Below, in pieces: positions 36,522-45,592 of a stretch of 64,000 nucleotides of DNA. This stretch comes from Achromobacter deleyi (lineage in GTDB: Bacteria > Pseudomonadota > Gammaproteobacteria > Burkholderiales > Burkholderiaceae_B), in the NCBI RefSeq assembly GCF_016127315.1, contig NZ_CP065997.1:2356001-2420000 (forward strand), read 5' to 3'. The notes beneath the pieces were generated by a model. The model was not told where the DNA came from and searched no databases. It saw only the letters and a program-made list of their open reading frames with translations. Position 1 is the first letter of the stretch. The number at the start of each line of letters is the position of its first letter. The position numbers and the translations under genes are program-made.

Positions 36522-37124
36522 ATGAGTACGCCACGCCAGCGTCTCCCGCCAACCGTGCGCGTCGGGCAAATCCTTGACGCCGCGCTGCAGGAGTTTTCGG
36601 CCGCCGGCTATGCCGGCGCCCGGATGGACGACATCGCCGCGCGCGCCGGCCTGTCCAAGGGCGGCCTGTACGCGCATTTCGCCAGCAAGGAAGAGGTGTT
36701 CGAGGCGCTGCTGGCGCGCTACCTGAGCCCGCCGCGGCTGGACGCCCGCGCCCTGGTCGAGGGCTCGGCCACGCCGCGCCATCTGGCCGAGCGCATCGTC
36801 AACCATCTCCATGCCAGCCTGGCCAACCCGGCCATGATCACCGCCATGCGCCTGCTGCTGGCCGAGAGCGGCCGCGTGCCGCACCTGGCGCGGCGCTGGC
36901 GCCAGGACACCGCCGACGCGCACCAGGCCGACATCGCACGCCTGCTGGAACTGGCGCGCGAACGCGGCCTGTGCGGCGACGGCGCCGCGCTGCGGCATCC
37001 CTGGCTGCTGCTGTCGCCGGTGGTCCATGCCATCTTCATGGCGATCCTGCTGGGGCCGGACGAGCGCCTGAACCTGCCTGAACGGCGCGAGGCGCACGTG
37101 GCATTGATCTGCGGGCTGCTGTAA
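36522..37124 (+). CDS. TetR-family regulator
   Basis: 200-aa repressor with an N-terminal HTH (about 12-58; ARAGLSKGGLYAHFASKEEVFEALL) and a ligand-binding helical C-terminal domain. Divergent from the phaC-exporter operon, so the likely repressor of the exporter and perhaps of PHA synthesis. AGGAG ends 8 bases before the chosen ATG; a GTG one codon earlier is possible. Confidence 0.93.
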   Translation: MSTPRQRLPPTVRVGQILDAALQEFSAAGYAGARMDDIAARAGLSKGGLYAHFASKEEVFEALLARYLSPPRLDARALVEGSATPRHLAERIVNHLHASLANPAMITAMRLLLAESGRVPHLARRWRQDTADAHQADIARLLELARERGLCGDGAALRHPWLLLSPVVHAIFMAILLGPDERLNLPERREAHVALICGLL

Positions 37125-37140
37125 CGCGCTCGCCGACGCG

Positions 37141-39519
37141 CTACCAGCGATAGCTGGCGGTCGCGACCACCGTGCGCGGGTCGCCGTAGTAGCAGCTGCC
37201 GTAGCCGCAGTTGGCGATATAGGTCTTGTTGCTCAGGTTGCGCGCGTTCAGCGCCAGGTTCCAGCGACCGGTCTCGTAGCCGATCATCGCGTCGAACAGC
37301 ACGAACGACGGCACCGGCACCGGCGCTTCGCCGCCGTCGCCACGGTTGGAGCCCGTGAAGCGCGCGCCCAGGCCGACCTTGATTCGCGATTCGAAGCGGT
37401 AATCCACCCACAACGAGGCGCGGTTCAGCGGCACGGCGGTGGCCTGCCTGCCGATCTCGGCGGGATTGCTGCTGGCGGTCACCACCGCCTTGGGCGTCCA
37501 CGAGTACGAGGCGATCACGTTCAGGCGCGGAATCGGTTGCAGCGTGGCTTCGAACTCGACGCCGCGCACGGTGACTTCGCCGGTCTGCCTGGGCATGGCG
37601 TCGGCGTCGTAGCTGATGTAGTTCTGGCGCCGCAGGTCGAACACCGCCGCGCTGTAGCTGTCCTTGGTGCCGGGAGGCTGGTAGCGGATCCCGGCCTCGT
37701 ACTGGCGGCTGGTTTCGGGCTTGAACGGCTGCTTCTGGGTCGGGTCCAGCGTGGCCGTGGGAATGAACGATTCGGAATAGCTGACGTACGGCGCCCAGCC
37801 GGTCGGGTCGACGTACACGAGGCCGGCGCGGCCGCTGAATTTGTTGTTGCGCAACTTGGTGGTGCTGTCATCCAGGCGGCTGCGGACCTTGATGTCGGCC
37901 ATGTCGTAGCGGCCGCCCAGCGTGGCGACCCAGCGTTCGTTCCACTTGATCTGGTCCTGCAGGTACAGGCCGGTCTGTGCCAGGGTCAGGTCCGCGTCCA
38001 TCCAGGGCGCGCCGCGCATGACCGGGCCCTGGTGATACTTCGGGTCATAGACGCTCAGCGGGGGCGCGCTGCCGCCGCTGAAGCTGACCTGGTCGATGCC
38101 GGTGCGTTGGTAGTCCACGCCGACCAGGATGCGGTGGCGCCAGTCGCCCAGCGTCAGGTCCGTCTGCGCCTGGTTGTCCATGGTGAAGCTGCTGATGCGT
38201 TCGCGGCTGCCGGACACCGAGCGCCGCAGCGTCTGGTAGTTGGCCGGGTCGGCGGCATCGTCATTCACGGTAAGGTAGCCGTTGGCCTGGACCGCCGAGT
38301 AGTCGAGATCCAGGCGGCCGTAGCGCAGGTTCTGGCGCAGCGTCAGCGCGTCACTGACGCGATGCTCCAGCTCGTAGCCCGCCAGCCATTGCTTCTGGTC
38401 GAAGTAATCGTAGCCGGGTTCTCCGACGAACAGCGACGCCGGGATGTGCGTGCCCGCGGCGGTCGGCGCCAGCGATCCCTCGGCGGGGCGCGCCCGCGTG
38501 TAGGTGCCGCCGCGCTTGCTCGCGTACTGCGCCAGCAGGGTCAGCGTGGTGTCGGCCGACGGCCGCCATGTCAGCGACGGCGCCAGGTACAGGCGGTCGT
38601 TGTCGATGCCGTGCGTGGGCAGCTCGGAATCCAGTCCCATGCCGACGAAGCGGTAGAGCCACTTGCCCTCCTCATCCAGGGGGCCGGTGAAATCGGCCGC
38701 GATGCGGCGCCGCTGGTGATCGCCCACCTGCGCCTGCAATTCATGCAGCGGTTCGTCCTGCGGCCGCTTGCTGACCACGTTGACCAGCCCGCCGGGCCCG
38801 CTCTGGCCATACAGCACGGAGGCCGGGCCACGCAGCAGTTCGATGCGCTCGGCGCCGTAGTTCTCGGTCTGCCAGATGCCCCAGTTGCCGTTGTTGCGCA
38901 GTGGCAGGCCATCCAGGAAGAAGCCCGGGCTGTACGCGTCGAAGCCGCGCAGCGAGACCCAGTCGTAGCGCGAGTCGGCGCCGTAGGTGGTGATGGCCAC
39001 GCCGGGCGTGTAGGCCAGGGCATCCTTGATGTTGGTGGCGCCCAGCGCGTTGTAGCGGTCCGCCGTGATCACCGAGATCGACTGCGGCGTTTCGATGATG
39101 GGCGTGTCCGTCTTGGTGCCGGTGGCGCTGCGGCGTGCCACATAGCCCTGTACCGGCCCCCAGGCGCTTTCCGGCGCGCCGGTGACGCCGATCGGCGCCA
39201 GCGTGGGGACCGGTTGCGTGCTGCGCCGGAGCGTGAGCGCGCCGCCGGGCAGCGCCACCGCCTCGAGGCCGGAGCCGGCCGTCACGTGCCGCAGCGCCTC
39301 GTCCAGCGTGTAGGCGCCGCGCAGCGCGGGCGCTTCGAGCCCGCGCACCACGGCGGGGTCCAGCGACAACACGCGGTTGTTCTGTATCGCGATGCGGTTC
39401 AGCGTGACGGCCAGCGACGCGGCCGGCAGGTCGTAGTCGAGGCGGGCGGATTGCGCGGTGGCGGCGGGGGCGATCAGCGCGGCCAGGAAGAGCAGGCTGG
39501 CGCGGGACAGGCGGGGCAT
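37141..39519 (-). CDS. TonB-dependent siderophore receptor with N-terminal signalling domain (FpvA-like)
   Basis: 792-aa outer-membrane receptor. Signal peptide (about 1-22), an STN signalling domain (about 25-75, ASLAVTLNRIAIQNNRV), plug domain (about 135-245, PIIETPQSISVIT) and a 22-strand barrel ending in ...ATASYRW with the C-terminal aromatic. The STN domain transmits ligand binding to FecR, encoded upstream. It takes up a ferric siderophore; which one is not evident. Confidence 0.95.
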   Translation of the reverse strand: MPRLSRASLLFLAALIAPAATAQSARLDYDLPAASLAVTLNRIAIQNNRVLSLDPAVVRGLEAPALRGAYTLDEALRHVTAGSGLEAVALPGGALTLRRSTQPVPTLAPIGVTGAPESAWGPVQGYVARRSATGTKTDTPIIETPQSISVITADRYNALGATNIKDALAYTPGVAITTYGADSRYDWVSLRGFDAYSPGFFLDGLPLRNNGNWGIWQTENYGAERIELLRGPASVLYGQSGPGGLVNVVSKRPQDEPLHELQAQVGDHQRRRIAADFTGPLDEEGKWLYRFVGMGLDSELPTHGIDNDRLYLAPSLTWRPSADTTLTLLAQYASKRGGTYTRARPAEGSLAPTAAGTHIPASLFVGEPGYDYFDQKQWLAGYELEHRVSDALTLRQNLRYGRLDLDYSAVQANGYLTVNDDAADPANYQTLRRSVSGSRERISSFTMDNQAQTDLTLGDWRHRILVGVDYQRTGIDQVSFSGGSAPPLSVYDPKYHQGPVMRGAPWMDADLTLAQTGLYLQDQIKWNERWVATLGGRYDMADIKVRSRLDDSTTKLRNNKFSGRAGLVYVDPTGWAPYVSYSESFIPTATLDPTQKQPFKPETSRQYEAGIRYQPPGTKDSYSAAVFDLRRQNYISYDADAMPRQTGEVTVRGVEFEATLQPIPRLNVIASYSWTPKAVVTASSNPAEIGRQATAVPLNRASLWVDYRFESRIKVGLGARFTGSNRGDGGEAPVPVPSFVLFDAMIGYETGRWNLALNARNLSNKTYIANCGYGSCYYGDPRTVVATASYRW

Positions 39520-39628
39520 GGCGGGGGTCTCCGGGAGCAGAAAGGGGGTGGATCTACCCGGAGGTGTATGGGCGCCGGAAAACCGGACAGGCAATGTGTA
39601 ACAACGGTGCGTCGCGGCCGGCGGCGGG

Positions 39629-40576
39629 TCAGGCCACGTCGACCCAGGTCAGCCAGCCGCCATAGCGGGTGACCCTGAGCGGCAGCGTGGCGGCGAGCGC
39701 GGCCCAGGCCTGGTCGGGATGGTCGAGCGAAAAGACGCCCTGCACCCGCAGAGCGGCGGCGCGTCCGGACAGGTGCAGGGCGCCGCGCATGTAGGGTCGC
39801 AGCGCATCCGCCACGGTGGCCAGCGGCGCGTCCAGCACGTCCAGGCGGCCTTCGCGCCAGGCCGCCATGGCGGCCGCCGATGCCGCGTCCAGCGTCTCGA
39901 TGCCGGCGGCGCCGTAGCGTGCCGCCTGTCCCTGGCCCAGGTCCAGTTGCTGACCCGAGCGGCTGTCGATGCGCACCTCGTGGACCAGCACCGCCGCCAG
40001 GCTGTGGTCGGTTTCCTTGCGCACCATGTACTCGGTGCCGCGGGCCCAGGCCGTGCCGTCCTCGGTGGTGACGCCGAATGGCCGCCGGGGGTCGGGCGCG
40101 ACCGCCGCGACCAGCGCGCCGCGCAGCAGGCGGACCCGCCGCACGTCGGCGTCGAATTCCAGCCGGACCTGGGTGCGTGCATCCAGGTCCAGCCTGCTGC
40201 CGTCGTCCAGGGCGATCGACAGGCGTTGCGCGATGCCGGTGCCGAGATCGCCGCGCGCCTGCCACAGGCGGCTGCCGAGCCAGGCGCTGCCGACGCCCAC
40301 GCCCGCCAGGGCCAGCGTCTTGCCCAGGAATTGACGTCGCGAGGGGCCGCGCGCCAGCAGGTCGCGCAGCGGCGAACCGTCGGCGCAAGGCTGGCCCGTG
40401 GCCCGCAACGCCTGCAACGGCGCGCCGATGCTGGTTTGCAGCGCCTGCCAGGCCAGCGCATGGGCGGGGGCCGCCTCGCACCACTGCCTGAAACGGGATT
40501 GGTCCTCGGCGCTGGCGGCGCCGGAACAGAGCCGCACCATCCATTGCACGGCCTGGCGGTCGATCTCGGGCGTCAT
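39629..40576 (-). CDS. FecR-family anti-sigma/signal transducer
   Basis: 315-aa inner-membrane regulator. Cytoplasmic anti-sigma N-terminus with the DUF4880-like start (QAVQWMVRLCSGAASAEDQSRFRQW), a membrane helix near 86-105 preceded by RRQFLGK, then a periplasmic FecR domain (about 115-215) that contacts the receptor STN domain. It overlaps the sigma gene by 4 bases (ATGA). Confidence 0.93.
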   Translation of the reverse strand: MTPEIDRQAVQWMVRLCSGAASAEDQSRFRQWCEAAPAHALAWQALQTSIGAPLQALRATGQPCADGSPLRDLLARGPSRRQFLGKTLALAGVGVGSAWLGSRLWQARGDLGTGIAQRLSIALDDGSRLDLDARTQVRLEFDADVRRVRLLRGALVAAVAPDPRRPFGVTTEDGTAWARGTEYMVRKETDHSLAAVLVHEVRIDSRSGQQLDLGQGQAARYGAAGIETLDAASAAAMAAWREGRLDVLDAPLATVADALRPYMRGALHLSGRAAALRVQGVFSLDHPDQAWAALAATLPLRVTRYGGWLTWVDVA

Positions 40577-41085
40577 GCGCGGTCCTCGCGTTGCGCCCGC
40601 AGGCAGCGTTCCAGCGCCTGGGCGAAATGGCGCTGCACCGTGCGCACCGACAACCCCATGCGCTGGCCGATTTCGGCATAGCCCAGGCCATCGAGCTGGC
40701 TGTACAGGAACACGGCGCGCACGGCGGGCGGCAGGCCGGCGAGCAGGGTGTCCACGCGCAGCAGCATTTCCATGGTCAAGGCCTGCGATTCGGGCGAGGG
40801 CGCGCAGTCGCCGGCGTGCAGCGCCAGCCATTGCAGATAGGCCTGTTCGAGCTCGCGCCGCCGCCAGAAATGGAACAGCAGCCGCCGCGCGATGGTGGAC
40901 AGGTATGCCTTGGGTTCGGCGATCTGGCAGGGCGAGCGCGCCGCCGCCACTTGCAGGAACGTCTCGGAGGCGAGGTCTTCGGCGTCGGCGTGGTTGCGCA
41001 GCCGGAAGCGCAGCCGGTCCACCAGCCAGGGCCGGTAGTCCACGTACAGGGAAGCAAGGGCGGAGAAGGCGGGGAGCTTTCCCAT
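40573..41085 (-). CDS. FecI-like ECF sigma factor
   Basis: 170-aa sigma-70 factor with region 2 at about 10-75 (YRPWLVDRLRFRLRNHADAEDLASETFLQV) and region 4 at about 112-160 (LGYAEIGQRMGLSVRTVQRHF). It directs transcription of the receptor gene downstream when iron-siderophore is bound. First gene of the fecI-fecR-receptor set; a Fur-like site lies at its promoter. Confidence 0.94.
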   Translation of the reverse strand: MGKLPAFSALASLYVDYRPWLVDRLRFRLRNHADAEDLASETFLQVAAARSPCQIAEPKAYLSTIARRLLFHFWRRRELEQAYLQWLALHAGDCAPSPESQALTMEMLLRVDTLLAGLPPAVRAVFLYSQLDGLGYAEIGQRMGLSVRTVQRHFAQALERCLRAQREDRA

Positions 41086-41103
41086 CGGACATACCAGGCA
41101 TCA

Positions 41104-41127
41104 GGAATAAGTATCATTCAGTATATT
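41104..41127 (-). promoter_or_regulatory. Fur-like site overlapping the fecI-type promoter
   Basis: On the minus strand TATACT (a -10-like hexamer, 41127-41122) runs directly into GAATGATACTTATTC, which resembles the Fur box core. It is 19-42 bases before the sigma gene start. Iron repression of this system is expected for the family. Confidence 0.55.
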
Positions 41128-41226
41128 GGAAAAGCGCGTTGTCGAGCGCTTGTGTTCGCTCCGCGCGCGGGATCGCCTCGCCCTGTATCCTTGCGTCACT
41201 CCCATGACTGCAGCAGCGAGGACGAT

Positions 41227-42810
41227 GTGCCTACCTCTGGAATGACGGTCCGCGCGCCGTCCTGGCGCTATTTTCCCGTGGCCCTGGCCCTGGTGCTGCC
41301 CGTGCTCGCGTGCGTGGCCTGGACCTGGCTGCATGCCCAGCGCAGCGAACGCGCCGATGCCGCCGTCGCGGCCCAGATCGTGCGGGTCCAGACCGAGCAG
41401 ATCCTGGCCCGCGCCCTGGATATCCTGCCGCGCGTCACCGACCTGTCGGCCAGGTCCTGTGAAGAGGCGCGTTCCGACCTGTACCGCTGGGGCACGCTCA
41501 ATCCCTATTTCCGTTCGCTGCTGCTGGTCAATCACACGCACATCTATTGCTCGTCCGCGTTGGGCGAAGTGGACTACGACTCGGGCGTGTTCCAGCGCTG
41601 GCCAGTCGGCATCTCGCCGACGCAATGGTTCCTCAGCGTGTCCGGCACGCCGCTGGCGCCGGACCGGCCCGCGCTGCTGCTGGGCATGGCCGGCGAAAAC
41701 GGCCATGGCGGCGCGGTGGTGGTGGATGGCCGCTACATCCAGGATGTCTTGAACGCGGTCTCGTCGCTCGGGACCTACCAGTTGGAGGTGACGCTGGGCA
41801 ACGGCGCGCCGATCCACAACGACGGCTGGTCGGCGGCCGGGCTGGAGCAGATGGGCGGATCGGCGATGTCGATCGCCGGCCGCGGCGAGCTGGCCATCAA
41901 GGTCATGGCGCCGCCCGAAGCGGTGGTGCGCGCCTGGCAGCAGCTGCTGATGGCGTATCTGCCGGTGGCCCTGCTGTGCGGCGCGCTGCTGGCGCTGGGC
42001 GCGTATCGGTTGCAGGCCAACCGGCAGTCGTTCAAGGAGCAGCTGCGGCGGGCGATGGCGGCCGACGAGTTCCACGTCGAGTACCAGCCGGTGTACGGCA
42101 ACCGCACCGGCCGCTGCGAGGGCGCCGAGGCCCTGATGCGCTGGACCCGCCCGGGCGTGGGCCCGGTGCGGCCCGACATCTTCATCGCGGCGGCCGAAGC
42201 CGAGAACATGATCGTGCCGCTGACGCAGCACCTGCTCAAGCTGATCCAGCGCGACATGCAGGGCTGGGCCACGCCGCCGGATTTCCACATCGCCGTGAAC
42301 GTGGCGCCGGAACACCTTTCCTGCCCCGCGCTGGTGGAGGACGTGCAGGCCTTCCGCGGCGCCATCCGGCCGTCGCTGATGGTGCTGGAGATCACCGAGC
42401 GCAGCCTGATCTCGGACAGCGGCCAGGCCCGCAGGAACATCGAGACGCTGCGCGAACAGGGCGTGTTCGTGGCCATCGATGACTTCGGCACGGGGCATTG
42501 CTCGCTGTCGTACCTGCAGAAATTCCCGGTCGACTATCTCAAGATCGACAAGGGGTTCGTGCAGGCCATTGAGCCCGGTGGCGAGGAAACGCCGGTGCTC
42601 GACGTGATCATCACGCTGTCGCATCGGCTGGGCTTGGCGGTGGTGGCCGAAGGCGTCGAGATGCCGGAGCAGTTCACCTACCTGACTGCGCGCGGCGTGG
42701 CCTATATCCAGGGCTATCTGTTCGCGCGGCCGATGCGCTCGGCCGACTTCGTCCGCTGGTATGCCGAGAACGCGGCGCGGCCGCCCGTGGCGCAAGCGAC
42801 CGCCGGCTGA
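41227..42810 (+). CDS. CSS-motif EAL-domain c-di-GMP phosphodiesterase
   Basis: 527-aa inner-membrane protein: membrane helix (about 18-37), periplasmic sensor with the redox CSS motif (SC near 78; YCSS near 105), second helix (about 240-260), and a cytoplasmic EAL domain (about 275-515). Catalytic signatures are intact: EALMRW, DDFGTG, KIDKGF and EGVE. It should hydrolyse c-di-GMP, controlled by periplasmic thiol state. A GTG start is chosen because GAGGA is 4 bases upstream; an ATG five codons later lacks a good site. Confidence 0.9.
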   Translation: MPTSGMTVRAPSWRYFPVALALVLPVLACVAWTWLHAQRSERADAAVAAQIVRVQTEQILARALDILPRVTDLSARSCEEARSDLYRWGTLNPYFRSLLLVNHTHIYCSSALGEVDYDSGVFQRWPVGISPTQWFLSVSGTPLAPDRPALLLGMAGENGHGGAVVVDGRYIQDVLNAVSSLGTYQLEVTLGNGAPIHNDGWSAAGLEQMGGSAMSIAGRGELAIKVMAPPEAVVRAWQQLLMAYLPVALLCGALLALGAYRLQANRQSFKEQLRRAMAADEFHVEYQPVYGNRTGRCEGAEALMRWTRPGVGPVRPDIFIAAAEAENMIVPLTQHLLKLIQRDMQGWATPPDFHIAVNVAPEHLSCPALVEDVQAFRGAIRPSLMVLEITERSLISDSGQARRNIETLREQGVFVAIDDFGTGHCSLSYLQKFPVDYLKIDKGFVQAIEPGGEETPVLDVIITLSHRLGLAVVAEGVEMPEQFTYLTARGVAYIQGYLFARPMRSADFVRWYAENAARPPVAQATAG

Positions 42811-42875
42811 GGCCGCGCCAGCGAGAAAAGCAGCAGCGCGACCAGCAGCGAGGCCAGCGCGAGGGCAAGCCGCAT
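42714..42875 (-). CDS. Possible small membrane peptide overlapping the EAL gene 3' end
   Basis: 53-codon ORF, not recognised. It has a strongly hydrophobic start (RLALALASLLVALLLFSLA, about 2-20) like a signal or membrane helix, and GAGG 7 bases before the ATG. It diverges from the DUF2975 gene and runs antisense over the last 97 bases of the EAL gene. GC-rich antisense frames often look open, so it may be spurious; the ribosome site and hydrophobic N-terminus are its only support. Confidence 0.3.
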   Translation of the reverse strand: MRLALALASLLVALLLFSLARPQPAVACATGGRAAFSAYQRTKSAERIGRANR

Positions 42876-42901
42876 GATTTACCTCGTGGGATAAAAAATT
42901 A

Positions 42902-42937
42902 TTGTTCTACGATAATTTGTTGCTACACTACAGCAAC
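42902..42937 (+). promoter_or_regulatory. Promoter with overlapping operator for the DUF2975/XRE pair
   Basis: TTGTTC (42902-42907) and TACACT (42924-42929) are spaced 16 bases apart in an AT-rich patch. The inverted repeat GTTGCT-N7-AGCAAC (42919-42937) overlaps the -10 hexamer, as for repressor autoregulation by the XRE protein of the pair. Confidence 0.5.
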
Positions 42938-42971
42938 TTTCTGACCCTCGCAACGTGTTCTGGAGACCCCC

Positions 42972-43631
42972 GTGGCCGCCGCGCTGACCCCCCCTACCGC
43001 CCAGCAGAAGCCCGCCGCCAGGCCGGCGCGCAACCGGCTTGAACGCATCCGCGGCCTGTCCCGCTGGATGCGCGGCCTGCTCATCGCCGCGGCGGTGCTG
43101 CTGGTCGCCGCGATGATCGGCATGTGGTTCTTCACTTCCGAGGCGGTGCTGGCCCGCGCCATCTATTCGTTCCTGGGCGTCACGCCGTCGCCGCAGGCCG
43201 CCGAGAGCGACGCGCTGCGCATCGGCCTGGCGCCGACGCTGAACGCGCCGCGCCTGCAACTGGGCTTTGGCTATCGGGTGCTGGGCTTCGCGTTGTTCGG
43301 CGTGCTCGCCGGCCTGGCGCTGCGCGGCATCGCGCACGCTTATGCCATGTTCACGGACTTCGGCCGCGGCGACGTGCTCACGGTCGCCACCGCGCGCCGG
43401 CTGCGCGGCATCGCCGCGCTGGTCACGGCCTTCAGCCTGGCGGTGCCGGTGCTGAAGACGGTGCTGGTGTTGGCCCTGACCCTGGCCAACGGGCCGGGCG
43501 GGCGCCACATGCTGATCGATATCGACGTCAGCGACATCCTGCTGGCCCTGCTCGGCGGGCTGCTGTTCTCGCTGGCCTGGGCCATGGAAGAGGCGGCCCA
43601 GGTTGCCGAGGAAAACCGAGGGTTCATCTGA
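42972..43631 (+). CDS. DUF2975 membrane protein
   Basis: 219-aa protein with four predicted membrane helices (about 36-55, 100-118, 145-168, 184-203). DUF2975 proteins are typically encoded just before a small XRE regulator, as here; their function is unknown, possibly anti-regulator or sensor. GTG start, supported by TGGAGA about 5 bases upstream. The stop and the next ATG overlap as TGATG. Confidence 0.88.
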   Translation: MAAALTPPTAQQKPAARPARNRLERIRGLSRWMRGLLIAAAVLLVAAMIGMWFFTSEAVLARAIYSFLGVTPSPQAAESDALRIGLAPTLNAPRLQLGFGYRVLGFALFGVLAGLALRGIAHAYAMFTDFGRGDVLTVATARRLRGIAALVTAFSLAVPVLKTVLVLALTLANGPGGRHMLIDIDVSDILLALLGGLLFSLAWAMEEAAQVAEENRGFI

Positions 43632-43864
43632 TGGCGATCGTCGTGCGGCTGGATGTGATGCTGGCGCAGCGCAAGATGAAGGCGCGCCAGCTGGCCCAGG
43701 AAATCGGCATCACCGAGCCGAACCTGTCGTTACTCAAGTCGGGCAAGGTGAAGGGCATGCGCTTCGACACGCTGGAACGCATCTGCGAAGTGCTGCAATG
43801 CCAGCCCGGCGACCTGCTCGAGTACCAGCCGGGCGGGCCGTCGGACGACGCCGACCCGGACTGA
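43631..43864 (+). CDS. Small XRE-family HTH regulator (YozG-like)
   Basis: 77-aa protein consisting of one helix-turn-helix domain (about 5-65; QLAQEIGITEPNLSLLKSGKVKGMRF, then CEVLQCQPGDLLEY). It is translationally coupled to the DUF2975 gene. Likely represses its own operon through the palindrome at 42919-42937. Confidence 0.92.
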   Translation: MAIVVRLDVMLAQRKMKARQLAQEIGITEPNLSLLKSGKVKGMRFDTLERICEVLQCQPGDLLEYQPGGPSDDADPD

Positions 43865-43938
43865 CCTGCTCTCCCATTTTCCTGTCACCCGACGCGCGGG
43901 TTCCACCCGCGCGCCGGCTTCCCACGTCCCTTTGATGG

Positions 43939-44331
43939 ATGCCTGTCGTCATGCCCGTCCTCTTCGCGATTCCCCGCGCCGCGCGGCGCGCCGTGTTCCT
44001 GCTGGCCTGTGCCGCGCCCTTGGCCGCCTGCGCGCCCACCGCACTGGCGCCCGGCGCCGCCGCCAATGTGCGCATCACCCATAACGAGCCCGGCAAGGAG
44101 TGCGCGTTCCTGGGCGATGTCACCGGCAGCCAGGGCAACTTCCTGGCGGGGGCGATCACCTCCAACGCCGACCTGGAGACGGGCGCGCGCAACGACCTGA
44201 AGAACCGCGCGGCGGCGCTGGGCGGCAATGTGGTCTACCTGCTGACGCAGCGCGCCGGCCAGACGGGCGGCAAGGACCATCAGGAACAGACCAACGTCAC
44301 CCTGTCGGGCAACGTCTATCGTTGTGGTTAG
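43939..44331 (+). CDS. DUF4156 lipoprotein
   Basis: 130-aa predicted lipoprotein with an N-terminal signal and lipobox LAAC (Cys near 31). The mature part has the DUF4156 features: KECAFLGDV, then DLKNRAAALGGNVVYL. Outer-membrane or periplasmic location expected; function unknown. An ATG four codons later is an alternative start. Confidence 0.83.
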   Translation: MPVVMPVLFAIPRAARRAVFLLACAAPLAACAPTALAPGAAANVRITHNEPGKECAFLGDVTGSQGNFLAGAITSNADLETGARNDLKNRAAALGGNVVYLLTQRAGQTGGKDHQEQTNVTLSGNVYRCG

Positions 44332-44380
44332 CGCGTAGGGGAGGCGGCGGGCGCGTTCAATGGTCGCGCCGAGGGCGGCC

Positions 44381-45592
44381 TCAGCCGGCCTTGGCCTGCG
44401 GCGTGGCCTTGGCGAAGAACAGCTCGGTGATCGACTGGCTGTCCAGCGCCTCGCCGTTGATGGCGCGCGTCAGCAGCTCGGCTCCGAGCAACTGCACCGA
44501 GAACACCAGGTCCGGCTGCACCCGGCGGATCTTCTCCAGGTGTTTGCTGGTGTTGACCAGGGCCACGGTCTTGGCGCCCTCGTCGCCGGTGGCCTCCTTG
44601 GCGGCCAGCACGATGAAGGCGTTTTCGGCGTCGTCCTCGCGCAGCGCCAGCACGTAGCGCGCGCGGGCGATGCCCGCGCTGCGCAGCACCTCGACGCTGG
44701 ACGGGTCGCCTTCGATCAGGTCGGTGGCGGCCGGGTACTCCTGCGGGGTGCCGGCCGGCACGATGACCGTGACCTCATCGCCTCGGCGGCGCAGGCCGTC
44801 GTAGACGCTCATGGCCAGGGGCGTGGCGCCAGCGATGATGATGTGGTTCTTTCTCATGGCGTTGGAAAACCGGCCCTTGACCAGCCGTTTCAGGTTGCCG
44901 CCGATCACCGGGCCGGCGATCGCGCTGATGGAGGTGGCGAAGACGGTGATGCCAAGAATGATAATCGACGCGGTGAACAGGCGCGCCGCGTTGCTGTGCG
45001 GCGTGATGTCGCCATAGCCCACCGTCGACATCGAGACGATCGAGAAATACAGCGCGGTGGCCGCGTCCTTGATCGGCGGATTGAATTCCTCGCCCATGTA
45101 GAGCGTGCCGAAGACCGCGTAGATCAGCAGCGACACCATGCTGACCAGCGCGAACAGCGAGCCCGCGGTGACGCTGGCGCGGTCGAAGCGGCGCCAGTAC
45201 GCGATCAGCGCGACCACCAGCACCAGGGTATAGATGCCCAGCCCGGCGCGGCCGCCGTCGCCCAGGATGGCGAAGGTGCCGATGCCGATCAGCAGCACCA
45301 GCGAGAAGGCCCAGGCGATGCGCGCCTTCAGGATCAGCCCGAGCGCGATGATCTGCAGGCCCACGCCCAGCACCAGCCGGGGGATCTCCAGCAGGCCGAC
45401 CACCTGCATCACGTCATGCCAGTTGTCGAGCGCGAGCCAGAAGGAATACTCGCGGGCGCGCACTTCGCGTAGCACCGGATGCATGAAGGCATACCCGTCC
45501 AGCGCCACCAGGATGGCGAGGCACCAGTTGGGCGGAACGAGGGCGATGGCGCGGCGCAATTGGCGCGCGGCGCGGGTCAGCGGAGAGGGCAT
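44381..45592 (-). CDS. Potassium channel with RCK/TrkA-N domain (Kch-like)
   Basis: 403-aa ion channel. Several N-terminal helices (about 25-190), the K+ selectivity filter TVGYGD near residue 191, a pore helix, and a cytoplasmic TrkA-N/RCK domain (about 250-370; NHIIIAGATPLAMSVYDGL) that gates the pore. No partner gene is adjacent. Confidence 0.93.
   Translation of the reverse strand: MPSPLTRAARQLRRAIALVPPNWCLAILVALDGYAFMHPVLREVRAREYSFWLALDNWHDVMQVVGLLEIPRLVLGVGLQIIALGLILKARIAWAFSLVLLIGIGTFAILGDGGRAGLGIYTLVLVVALIAYWRRFDRASVTAGSLFALVSMVSLLIYAVFGTLYMGEEFNPPIKDAATALYFSIVSMSTVGYGDITPHSNAARLFTASIIILGITVFATSISAIAGPVIGGNLKRLVKGRFSNAMRKNHIIIAGATPLAMSVYDGLRRRGDEVTVIVPAGTPQEYPAATDLIEGDPSSVEVLRSAGIARARYVLALREDDAENAFIVLAAKEATGDEGAKTVALVNTSKHLEKIRRVQPDLVFSVQLLGAELLTRAINGEALDSQSITELFFAKATPQAKAG

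Noticed and set aside
36289..36552. N-terminal extension of phaC to give about 594 aa
   Set aside because: It would run through the FNR-type box and the tetR start region and has no PhaC-like sequence.
41101..42795. 564-codon minus-strand frame over the EAL gene
   Set aside because: No domain, biased composition, and the opposite frame has intact EAL catalytic motifs.
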